From NCBI RefSeq assembly GCF_024742075.1, contig NZ_JANSGD010000004.1, positions 124,001 through 188,000 on the forward strand: 64,000 nucleotides of DNA, written 5' to 3'. The notes under the pieces were generated by a model that was not told the DNA's origin, did not search any database, and worked only from the letters and a program-made list of their open reading frames with translations. Position numbers and translations under genes: made by a program. The DNA comes from Facklamia sp. 7083-14-GEN3. Lineage in GTDB: Bacteria; Bacillota; Bacilli; Lactobacillales; Aerococcaceae. Each line of letters opens with the position of its first letter. The stretch's first letter is position 1. This document shows positions 42,428-49,862 of this stretch, piece by piece.

Positions 42428-43843
42428 CTATAGATTTTCCAGTAAATTTTTAATAAATTTAAAGGTCCTTTCAGTTGAAGCAATCGAAAGTCTTTCGTTA
42501 GGACTGTGCACATCTTTCATTGTAGGACCTACTGCAATCATTTCCATTTCAGGGAAAGTATCTGTAAAAACCGCAGGTTCTAAAGCAGCATGTACAACTT
42601 CAACTTTCATATCTTTATTAAAAGTCTGTTTAAATGCTTTTAGAGCGGTCTTTCTAAGTTTAGATTCCTTTGCAAATTCCCAAGCCGGATAATAATCTTC
42701 CTCAACCACATCAAAACCATTTTTTTGGTAAATTTCTATCACATTATCAGTGTGTTTTTCAAAGGTTTCAGGATTTGAACTTCTTAGGGAAATAGTGACT
42801 TTCAGTTGATTGTCTTGAATATCAAAAATAGCTAGATTATTTGAACATTCAACAATATCAGGGTATTCTTCCATCATACTATAGACACCATGTGGAACCT
42901 CTGCAATAAAACGTTCAATATTTTCTTGGCTTTGTGGGGATAGGACCGCATCCACATTATCTATTTTGTTGATGGTTACTTGCATATCCTTATCGAGAGG
43001 ATATTTAGCGATTAAGTCTGTAAAATCAATAGAATAATCTTCTTCATCAGAAGTAAATATTACTCTTGCATCGCGAGGGATAGCATTATGTTTAGATCCC
43101 CCGACAATTGAAACTAACTCATATTCTGACACCTTTCTAATTAAGTCCATAGCCTGTAAAGCAAATTTAATGGAGTTTCCTCTTTCTTGGTGGATTTCCA
43201 TCCCTGAATGTCCACCTAGCATGTTATTAATTGATAATTCAAAGGTGTTTTTTAATTTACGAGCTTGATAATTAAGTTTTTGATTGCCAATGAGATTATG
43301 GCCACCAGAACAGCCTGATAATAAGATGCCTTCTTCTTCTGCATCAATGTTTATTAATTTTTTACCATGGATGTTTTCTTTTTTCACAGCTCGTGCACCA
43401 GACATAGTTGTTTCCTCATCTGTGGTAACCAACAATTCAAGTGCAGGGTGCTTTGCTTGCTTGTCTTCCATAATTGCTAGCCCCATAGCTACTGCAATTC
43501 CATCATCTGCCCCTAAGGTTGTCCCCTTGGTCTTCACCCAATCTCCTTCTACTAATAATGGAATAGGGTCTTTAGTAAAGTCATGTGTAATGCCCTCTGC
43601 CTTTTCGGCGACCATATCCATATGGCCTTGGATAACTACCGGTTCATGATTGGCATAGTCAGGATGGGCGGGTTTTCTAATAATAATATTATTGGATTCA
43701 TCTTGAATCGTTTCATAGCCAAATTGTTTTCCTAAACGATAGAGGTAGTCGCTAACTGCTTGTTCATTACCAGATTCTCTAGGTATTTTGGTCAACTCTT
43801 CAAAGTAGTAAAAGACTCGATTAGGTTGTAAATTTTCTAACAA
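42428..43843 (-). CDS. pepD: PepD, aminoacyl-histidine/Xaa-His dipeptidase (M20C)
   Basis: A 471-residue metallopeptidase that hydrolyses dipeptides such as carnosine and supplies amino acids from peptides. Metal and catalytic residues are present: H74 and D76 in IQGHMDMV, D113/D114 in LGADDG, E143-E144 in VTTDEETTMSGA. TTG at 43843 is the likely start, 8 bases behind AAAGGAG; the long upstream reading frame to 43891 has no ribosome binding site. It is an isolated minus-strand gene between two terminators. PepD itself is intracellular, so peptides must be imported first. Confidence 0.93.
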   Translation of the reverse strand: MLENLQPNRVFYYFEELTKIPRESGNEQAVSDYLYRLGKQFGYETIQDESNNIIIRKPAHPDYANHEPVVIQGHMDMVAEKAEGITHDFTKDPIPLLVEGDWVKTKGTTLGADDGIAVAMGLAIMEDKQAKHPALELLVTTDEETTMSGARAVKKENIHGKKLINIDAEEEGILLSGCSGGHNLIGNQKLNYQARKLKNTFELSINNMLGGHSGMEIHQERGNSIKFALQAMDLIRKVSEYELVSIVGGSKHNAIPRDARVIFTSDEEDYSIDFTDLIAKYPLDKDMQVTINKIDNVDAVLSPQSQENIERFIAEVPHGVYSMMEEYPDIVECSNNLAIFDIQDNQLKVTISLRSSNPETFEKHTDNVIEIYQKNGFDVVEEDYYPAWEFAKESKLRKTALKAFKQTFNKDMKVEVVHAALEPAVFTDTFPEMEMIAVGPTMKDVHSPNERLSIASTERTFKFIKNLLENL

Positions 43844-44018
43844 TTTTATTTCTCCTTTAATCCCAAGCGTCGACAAAACAAACGCTATCAAATGGTTTCT
43901 AAATTAATTATAAAACTAAAAATATATAGTTACAAAGGTTTTAAAAAATATATTTAAATTTTGGTGTGCATTTTAAATAATTAATATTCATTAAATTTTC
44001 TTAATATAAGAATTATGG

Positions 44019-44048
44019 TTAGACGAAATTCTCAGTATTAGATATAAT
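44019..44048 (+). promoter_or_regulatory. Promoter of rpoN
   Basis: TTAGAC (44019-44024), 18-base spacer, TATAAT (44043-44048), 39 bases upstream of rpoN. The 240-base gap from pepD is AT-rich and otherwise empty. Confidence 0.6.
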
Positions 44049-44086
44049 AGAGAGAGAATGATAAATGTTAGAAAGAAGGTGAAAGG

Positions 44087-45364
44087 ATGTCAGAAGAAGT
44101 GAAAGTTTTCCGCTCTCTTACGCAAGAAGAAATCACACAGAATCCATTACTGCTAGAAATTTTAGATTTAAATGGAGAACAATTAACTTATTATTTTGAA
44201 GAAAAATTTTTGGATAATCCATTTATAGAATGTGAATATCCTATTGAGCATCGGGTTTCTCAAGTTTCACAAGAAAGAAGAGCTACGGCTGATCCAGATA
44301 TAGATATACAAAGTCCGGGTTCTCCCCAAACATTAGAAACCTTTCTTTTCGAGCAGATTATGTTATACAGGCAAACACCCATTAGGGATGCTATGGTGCA
44401 AATGGTTCCACTTTTAGATGAACGTGGCTATTTACCTTATAAGCATGGAGAACTTGCAGAAAAACTACAAATAGATCCTGTAATTGCTTTAGATGCTATT
44501 ACTCTTTTTCAACAATTAGAACCTACTGGCATCGGAGCCTACGATTTGAAAGAATGTTTGATGTTGCAAACAGACCAAGACCAACATTCACCAAATCAAG
44601 CCTATTTTTTATTAGAAAATTACTTTTCTGAATTATTAGAAGAAGATTATGCAGAAATTATAGAGCGTACCGACTTAACGCTAGCTGAAATCCAACAGAT
44701 TGTTAATTATTATCATACATTGCGAACACGCCCATCCTCATTATATGAACGAGTTGAACGTATTAATTTAATTCCAGATGTTGAATTACAATTTATGGGA
44801 GAAGAAATACATATTCACGTTAATCGACAATATTATCCGCGACTGATTTTTAATCAAGATTATTATGATGAAATGGAATCCAAAAACAATCCGGAGCTTC
44901 AAGAATATATCCAACCACATAAGGAATTCTTCCAGCAAATGTTATCAAGTATTCGGTCTAGAGAAAAATTATTAATTGCAGTGACTAAAGTTATCGTTCA
45001 ATCTCAGTTGCACTACCTTAAAGGAGAAGATAAAAGTCCAATGCCTTTATTAATTAAGGACATTGCTTATCAGCTACGCTTATCTGAGTCTATTGTCAGT
45101 CGTATCATTGTCAATAAGAATCTTGCTTATGGAGAAAATGTGGCCCCACTTTCCGACTTTATTAATGTTTCTGCTAAAATCGGACGTAGTGGGTTATCAG
45201 CTCTTAATATTCAAGCCTTTATAAAAGATATTATAATGAAACATGGTCAAGATGTTTCTGATCAAGAAATTATTGATCGATTAGCAGATAAAAAAATCAT
45301 TATCAGCCATCGCTTAGTAGAACGCTATCGACAAAACCTTATAAAAAAACAGGCAAAAGAATAA
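44087..45364 (+). CDS. rpoN: RNA polymerase sigma-54 factor, divergent
   Basis: A 425-residue protein with sigma-54 domain order. The N-terminus (QEEITQNPLLLEILDLNGEQ) matches region I, an acidic linker follows, then the core-binding region, a helix-turn-helix (LRLSESIVSRIIVNKNLAYG) and a C-terminal RpoN-box region. That box reads SHRLVERYR (residues 407-415) where the classical sequence is ARRTVAKYR, so only S/R-R-V-x-Y-R remain. Low-GC lactic acid bacteria with sigma-54 use it for sugar PTS operons; no such operon or -12/-24 promoter is evident in this window. RBS AGAAGGTGAAAGG before ATG at 44087. Confidence 0.88.
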   Translation: MSEEVKVFRSLTQEEITQNPLLLEILDLNGEQLTYYFEEKFLDNPFIECEYPIEHRVSQVSQERRATADPDIDIQSPGSPQTLETFLFEQIMLYRQTPIRDAMVQMVPLLDERGYLPYKHGELAEKLQIDPVIALDAITLFQQLEPTGIGAYDLKECLMLQTDQDQHSPNQAYFLLENYFSELLEEDYAEIIERTDLTLAEIQQIVNYYHTLRTRPSSLYERVERINLIPDVELQFMGEEIHIHVNRQYYPRLIFNQDYYDEMESKNNPELQEYIQPHKEFFQQMLSSIRSREKLLIAVTKVIVQSQLHYLKGEDKSPMPLLIKDIAYQLRLSESIVSRIIVNKNLAYGENVAPLSDFINVSAKIGRSGLSALNIQAFIKDIIMKHGQDVSDQEIIDRLADKKIIISHRLVERYRQNLIKKQAKE

Positions 45365-45370
45365 TAAGAA

Positions 45371-45402
45371 AAGTCCCAGTCATTTAGTAATGGCTGGGAC
45401 TT
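45371..45402. terminator. Terminator between rpoN and the convergent lipoprotein gene
   Basis: AAGTCCCAG pairs with CTGGGACTT with an additional CATT/AATG inner stem around TAGT; a single T-G step interrupts it. T-rich on the plus side and A-rich on the minus side. Confidence 0.88.
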
Positions 45403-45407
45403 TATAC

Positions 45408-46091
45408 TTATTGTTGAAAGAAAAACAGTGAGTGTGTTGAATTAACTAGGTGCATAGGAATAAGTTCCTTTGTTTGAGGATGATAATAAGCCAAGAGCAC
45501 TAATCGATTTCCTACTTGTGTTAGAGCATGGTTTATTAAACGTGTGTCGTTGTCACCTGCAATTTTTTCGGCTTCTTGGTAAGTAAAGGGGACAATAATC
45601 CGAGGGACAAATATTATCTCTTCATTGAGTTGGAATTGGCTTTGGTCAATTGAGACATTTAATTGGCTTAAATCTTTCTCTGAATTAATCTGTATAAGGA
45701 TTTGATCTAAGTCATTACTTGTTATTTTACTTTTATTAGCTTGCTGCTCCTGATTTGTAAAATTATTTAGATAATAGCTTTCCATGGCTTGATTGATATC
45801 TTGAGGTACTTGTTCCGGAAAGGTCAAATTAGGAAATTCAGAAGAAGCACTGAGTTTCTCTTTTAAAAAGTTAACATCTTTATTATTTTGTTTATTCGTT
45901 TCTGTCTTATCTTTCTGACTGTCCTCTGAGTCAACATTTTCATTTGTTTGGCTAGTTATTTGGTCTTGGGAGACAGCGGTCAATTCTGATTGTTCACTTT
46001 TTTCATTAGTGGTCGGTTCTTGAAAGTATTGGATAATCTGACAACCTGATAATAAAAGAGAAGCAATCATAAGGCTAAGTATTTTTTTCAT
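45408..46091 (-). CDS. Predicted lipoprotein of unknown function
   Basis: A 227-residue protein that starts with a signal peptide carrying a good lipobox: MKKILSLMIASLLLSGC, cysteine at 17. After the cysteine there is a polar S/T/Q/E/K-rich linker of about 70 residues (TETNKQNNKDVNF). The rest is beta-rich (EIIFVPRIIVPFTYQEAE, GNRLVLLAYYHPQTKELIPM) without a family I recognise. It shows that lipoprotein export and modification are used by this organism. Monocistronic and convergent with rpoN. Confidence 0.7.
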   Translation of the reverse strand: MKKILSLMIASLLLSGCQIIQYFQEPTTNEKSEQSELTAVSQDQITSQTNENVDSEDSQKDKTETNKQNNKDVNFLKEKLSASSEFPNLTFPEQVPQDINQAMESYYLNNFTNQEQQANKSKITSNDLDQILIQINSEKDLSQLNVSIDQSQFQLNEEIIFVPRIIVPFTYQEAEKIAGDNDTRLINHALTQVGNRLVLLAYYHPQTKELIPMHLVNSTHSLFFFQQ

Positions 46092-46192
46092 AAAATCATT
46101 CCTTTTTGTTTCGTTTTATCAGTGTATCAGAAAAATATAGAGATTAGGTAACAAGTTGATAACAAATTACTGAATTAAATGCTAAAAAGAGT

Positions 46193-46221
46193 GTGACAAC
46201 TTAATCAAACAATGATAAAAT
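46193..46221 (+). promoter_or_regulatory. Promoter of the uracil permease attenuator
   Basis: GTGACA (46193-46198), 17-base spacer, TAAAAT (46216-46221). The transcript would start near 46228, at the beginning of the attenuator. Confidence 0.65.
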
Positions 46222-46229
46222 CAATTAGA

Positions 46230-46319
46230 AATATAAGGACTTTTAATGCATTCCAGCGAGGATGCCAAAGTCTACTGAGTATTTTAAGTCCTTATTTTCA
46301 AATAAAGGGCTTTTTTTTA
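46230..46319 (+). promoter_or_regulatory. PyrR-dependent transcriptional attenuator of the uracil permease
   Basis: The PyrR-binding hairpin at 46239-46271 shows the family loop TTCCAGCGAGGAT between GCA and TGC pairs, with an outer ACTTT/AAAGT stem. An antiterminator 5' arm ATAAGGACTT (46233-46242) is the exact reverse complement of AAGTCCTTAT (46286-46295) and overlaps the PyrR hairpin. The terminator uses the same AAGTCC with GGGCTT (46286-46312) and ends in T8. With UMP, PyrR would hold the anti-antiterminator and transcription would stop. Confidence 0.93.
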
Positions 46320-46342
46320 TGCCCTCATATAAGGAGATTAAA

Positions 46343-47632
46343 ATGGAAAATTCGAAAGATAAAATGACTCTATTGCTGCAACCTGACGAAAAGCCGGAGT
46401 TTACCAAAGGTTTACTACTAAGCTTTCAACATGTTTTTGCTATGTTTGGAGCAACAATCTTAGTTCCTTTGATTTTAGGATTATCTGTTTCAACAGCTTT
46501 GTTAGCAAGTGGGATAGGTACATTGATTTATCTAACCATAACAAAAGGGAAAGTACCTGTTTACTTAGGGTCCTCATTCGCTTATATTACTGCTATGGCT
46601 TTAGCTATGGAACAACTAGACGGGGATATTTCTGCTGCTCAAACAGGAATCATGATGGTCGGTCTTTTCTACGTTGTGATTGCTGGTGTTATCAAATATA
46701 CAGGTACCGATTGGTTGAATAAACTATTACCACCAATTGTTATTGGGCCTATGATTATTGTTATTGGATTGGGACTGGCTTCTTCCGCTGTAAATAATGC
46801 TGGTTTTGTATCAGGTGGGGATTGGCGAAATATTTTTGTTTCAGTAGGAACGCTACTCATTTCAGTTTATATGCAGATTTTTGGTAAGGGCTTCTTTAAA
46901 GTGATTCCATTTTTAATCGCTATTATTGGCGGTTATCTTCTTTCGTTAATGGTTGGAATTGTTGATTTTACTCCTGTAATAGAAGCTAGCTGGATTCGCT
47001 TGCCCGATTTATCACTTCCATTTGCTACACCCATTGAGAATTGGCAACAATATGAGTTTTATTTTGGGCCGGAGGCATGGGCTATTTTACCAATTGCTTT
47101 GGTGACGATTGCTGAGCATACAGGTGACCATGTGGTGCTTAGTGAAATTTGTGGACGTAATTTTCTATCAAAGCCAGGCTTACATCGAACGTTAGCAGGC
47201 GATGGATTCGCTTCTTTTGTTTCAGCTTTAATTGGTGGTCCTGCAAACACAACTTATGGGGAAAACTCTGGTGTGATTGCTCTAACAAGAATTGCTTCTG
47301 TCAGTGTTATTCGTAATGCAGCTTTGTTAGCCATTTTGATATCCTTCTTTGGTAAATTCAATGCCTTAGTGGCATCAATACCTGCAGCAGTTTTAGGAGG
47401 AATGTCTATTCTATTGTATGGGGTAATTGCTAGTAATGGTCTAAAAGTATTAATAAAAGATCACACTGACTTTTCACAATCTAGAAATTTAATTATTGCT
47501 TCCGCTATGTTAGTGATAGGCTTGGGAGGAGCTGTTTTAGATTTAGGAGGCTCATTTGTTGTTTCGGGAACAGCCTTAAGTGCATTGGTAGGAATTATCT
47601 TAAATGCTATGTTACCTGAAGTGAAAAATTAA
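46343..47632 (+). CDS. pyrP: Uracil permease (UraA/PyrP, NCS2 family)
   Basis: A 429-residue, 12-14 helix transporter. Key motifs: LGSSFAYITAMALAMEQ, IGPMIIVIGLGLASSAV, the conserved NCS2 loop THEHTGDH-like AEHTGDHVVLSEICGR, and NTTYGENSGVIALTRIASV. These fit uracil:proton symport, and the PyrR attenuator in front supports the pyrimidine role. ATG at 46343 lies 7 bases after AAGGAG. The upstream in-frame start at 46262 is inside the attenuator and is rejected. Ended by a terminator at 47641. Confidence 0.93.
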   Translation: MENSKDKMTLLLQPDEKPEFTKGLLLSFQHVFAMFGATILVPLILGLSVSTALLASGIGTLIYLTITKGKVPVYLGSSFAYITAMALAMEQLDGDISAAQTGIMMVGLFYVVIAGVIKYTGTDWLNKLLPPIVIGPMIIVIGLGLASSAVNNAGFVSGGDWRNIFVSVGTLLISVYMQIFGKGFFKVIPFLIAIIGGYLLSLMVGIVDFTPVIEASWIRLPDLSLPFATPIENWQQYEFYFGPEAWAILPIALVTIAEHTGDHVVLSEICGRNFLSKPGLHRTLAGDGFASFVSALIGGPANTTYGENSGVIALTRIASVSVIRNAALLAILISFFGKFNALVASIPAAVLGGMSILLYGVIASNGLKVLIKDHTDFSQSRNLIIASAMLVIGLGGAVLDLGGSFVVSGTALSALVGIILNAMLPEVKN

Positions 47633-47640
47633 AAAGTGTT

Positions 47641-47672
47641 AGGCATTTAGTACTTCTAAATGCCTCTTTTTA
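47641..47672 (+). terminator. Terminator after the uracil permease
   Basis: Perfect 10-bp stem AGGCATTTAG/CTAAATGCCT with a TACTT loop, then CTTTTTATT. Confidence 0.9.
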
Positions 47673-47784
47673 TTCTTAGAATAAGGGCTAAAGGAAATAA
47701 TTCTAAAAGTTGCTTAAATAGATAATCAGGGGAACTTTTGATAGAATACAGTTTATAGTGTTCGATCTTTAAAGGAGGAATTGG

Positions 47785-48483
47785 ATGTACCCCTATGGTT
47801 TTTATTTTGATTCAACATATTTCCTAATACTAATAGGTATGGCCATTGTAATGTATGCTCAATGGAAGGTGAAATCAACTTTTGCTAAATACAGTGAATT
47901 AATAAGTGAGCGTAATATAAGCGGTCATGAAGCCGCAGAGTTAATTTTGCAAGCAAATCAAATTCATGATGTGAGAGTTGAAAGAGTAGCTGGAAATTTA
48001 ACAGACCACTATAGTCCTAAAGAGAAGGTTTTAAGACTATCGGAAGCTACTTATAGTAACAGTTCTGTAGCAGCCGTAGCTGTTGCAGCTCATGAGTGTG
48101 GTCACGCCGTGCAAGATGCAAAAAATTACCAATTTTTAAAATTAAGATCAGCTTTAGTTCCCGTTTCTCAATTTGGTTCAATGATTGGTATGCCAATTAT
48201 CATTATGGGTTTTCTTTTTCAAATGATGGGTTTGGTAACAATTGGTATCCTTGCGCTTTCAGCGGCTTTGCTATTTCAAATAGTAACTTTACCAGTTGAA
48301 ATAGACGCCAGTAAACGGGCTTTAGTTTCTTTGGAACAGCTAGATATCTTCACTCAAGGTGAGATGCCCGCTGCTCGTAAAGTTTTAAATGCAGCAGCCT
48401 TTACTTATATAGCGGCTACTCTTTCAACCGCTTTACAAATTTTAAGATTAATTATTTTATCTAATCGTTCCCGCAGAAACTAA
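47785..48483 (+). CDS. YugP-type membrane zinc metallopeptidase
   Basis: A 232-residue protein: N-terminal helix (TYFLILIGMAIVMYAQWKVK), a short soluble part, the zinc motif HECGHAVQ (H103, H107) at residues 103-110, and two or three further helices (MIGMPIIIMGFLFQMMGLVT, IGILALSAALLFQIVTL). It belongs to the YugP (Zn_peptidase_2) family whose substrates are unknown. RBS AAAGGAGGAA before ATG at 47785. The next gene, a GTPase, is 20 bases downstream. Confidence 0.9.
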   Translation: MYPYGFYFDSTYFLILIGMAIVMYAQWKVKSTFAKYSELISERNISGHEAAELILQANQIHDVRVERVAGNLTDHYSPKEKVLRLSEATYSNSSVAAVAVAAHECGHAVQDAKNYQFLKLRSALVPVSQFGSMIGMPIIIMGFLFQMMGLVTIGILALSAALLFQIVTLPVEIDASKRALVSLEQLDIFTQGEMPAARKVLNAAAFTYIAATLSTALQILRLIILSNRSRRN

Positions 48484-48503
48484 GGCATAGATGGAGGCGA
48501 ATT

Positions 48504-49706
48504 ATGGATTTTTGGAAGAAATTAAAGAATAACCCTTTAAACCCTAACTTAGCATTTGATCTATTAAAACAAGCAGATCAGGAAGTTGAAAAGATGGAGC
48601 CCATTCGCATTTTACTCGCTGGTAAAACAGGATCAGGCAAATCCACTCTTGTGAACGCTCTTTTTAGAGAAAATATTGCTTCAACAGGAGTTGGGCTTCC
48701 AGTGACTCAAAAAGTCCAAAAAATAAGTAAAGAGGGCTTACCGCTAGTTATTTATGATACCAAAGGATTAGAGCTACACTCAAAATCACAAGATGAAAGT
48801 ATTCAACACTTACTTCATTTGGTGCAGGGTGCTAAAAAAGGAAAAGTTGTAGAGCCTATCCACTTAGTTTACTATTGTATCAATGCCACGATGGCAAGAA
48901 TTGAACCGCAAGAAATTGCCTTAATATCGATGTTAGCTCAAGAATTGCCGGTTATTGTAGTTTTAACCCAAGCAATTGGCGAAGACATTAAAAACTTTAA
49001 AAATTCTGTTCAAAATGCAGTCCCTCAAGTTAAAGCTATTATTCCCGTGTTAGCTAAAGATTTTGAATTAGCAGGCGGTCAAAAAATTAGTGCTTATGGC
49101 TTGGAAGAGTTAATTAATCAAAGTCATAAGTTGGTGCCGAAAGAGGTAGAAAAGGCTTTTATTAACGCCCAACGAATAGACTTAGCTTTAAAAGTAGCTC
49201 AATCTAGAAGTTGGGCTAACAAGTATATGAAAACAACTTTTGGAATCGGTCTAACGCCTTTACCGATTGCTGACTCAGCGCTCTTAGTACCCATCCAAAT
49301 TACAATGCTAGCTCATATTACAAGTATTTTTGGTTTATCGATCGATAAAAAACAAATTGTTAGTATGATGGCAGGTGTAGGAGGGACAGGATTAGCAAGT
49401 ATGGTGGGGAAGTATCTGGCCTCATCAGCTGCTAAATGGATGCCAGGTGTTGGCTCTGTTACAGGAGGAATGGTTAATGGTTTTACTGCCTCTACTGTTA
49501 CTCTAGCATTAGCATACTCTTATATTGAAATATTAAAGCAGATTACAATAGCAGAGAATCAAGGTAAAAAGTTAATGCCTAAGGAAATAACAGCCATGAT
49601 GCGCAAAACATTTGGTCAAGAGCTTGAAACAATCACTCATAGTTTGCCGGATAAAGTTAAAGATTCATTGCCAGAATGGATAGCCAAAAGTTTAGACCAA
49701 CATTAG
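48504..49706 (+). CDS. P-loop GTPase with C-terminal DUF697 membrane-associated domain
   Basis: A 400-residue protein. GTPase domain: P-loop GKTGSGKS at 40-47, switch II D85-T-K-G (a DTxG variant), G4-like LTQAIGED in which the canonical NKxD specificity motif is altered to TQ. The C-terminal half (about 230-360) contains a DUF697-type helical region with G/A-rich helices (MAGVGGTGLASMVGKYLAS, LALAYSYIEILKQI). Proteins of this class in E. coli (YcjF/YfjP-like) are poorly characterised. RBS GATGGAGGC. It follows yugP and ends at a terminator. Confidence 0.82.
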   Translation: MDFWKKLKNNPLNPNLAFDLLKQADQEVEKMEPIRILLAGKTGSGKSTLVNALFRENIASTGVGLPVTQKVQKISKEGLPLVIYDTKGLELHSKSQDESIQHLLHLVQGAKKGKVVEPIHLVYYCINATMARIEPQEIALISMLAQELPVIVVLTQAIGEDIKNFKNSVQNAVPQVKAIIPVLAKDFELAGGQKISAYGLEELINQSHKLVPKEVEKAFINAQRIDLALKVAQSRSWANKYMKTTFGIGLTPLPIADSALLVPIQITMLAHITSIFGLSIDKKQIVSMMAGVGGTGLASMVGKYLASSAAKWMPGVGSVTGGMVNGFTASTVTLALAYSYIEILKQITIAENQGKKLMPKEITAMMRKTFGQELETITHSLPDKVKDSLPEWIAKSLDQH

Positions 49707-49719
49707 TATGATTAATATA

Positions 49720-49758
49720 GCGGTTTGCCTTTTAAGAAATAGGGCATACCGCCTTTTT
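49720..49758 (+). terminator. Terminator after the DUF697 GTPase
   Basis: GCGGTTTGCC pairs with GGCATACCGC with one central mismatch and a 13-base loop, followed by CTTTTTAG. Confidence 0.82.
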
Positions 49759-49783
49759 AGTATTAAAAATTTTAAAATTTATC

Positions 49784-49815
49784 TTGACAAATTTTAAGTA
49801 GGAAGATACTATACT
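49784..49815 (+). promoter_or_regulatory. Promoter of adcACB
   Basis: TTGACA at 49784-49789 with TATACT at 49810-49815 (20-base spacer) or TACTAT at 49807 (17-base spacer). It is immediately before the Zur-like box. Confidence 0.6.
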
Positions 49816-49824
49816 TAAAGATAT

Positions 49825-49839
49825 ACGTAATTATTACTA
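49825..49839 (+). promoter_or_regulatory. Zur-type zinc operator
   Basis: The box is ACGTAATTATTACTA. It holds the inverted repeat GTAAT-T-ATTAC, close to the Firmicutes Zur consensus TCGTAATNATTACGA (13 positions match). It lies just downstream of the -10, where a bound repressor would block initiation when zinc is plentiful. No AdcR-type TTAACYRGTTAA box is visible. Confidence 0.75.
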
Positions 49840-49862
49840 TTTAAACGGAGGTATAAAATTAG

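Noticed and set aside
43284-43649. 121-codon open frame antisense to pepD
   Set aside because: It lies entirely within the clearly assigned pepD gene and carries no domain or start signal.
43844-43891. Upstream ATG start for pepD
   Set aside because: AAAGGAG lies inside this stretch and points to the TTG at 43843; family N-termini agree with that start.
46262-46342. N-terminal extension of the uracil permease reading frame
   Set aside because: These codons are the PyrR attenuator hairpins; the ribosome binding site before 46343 fixes the start.
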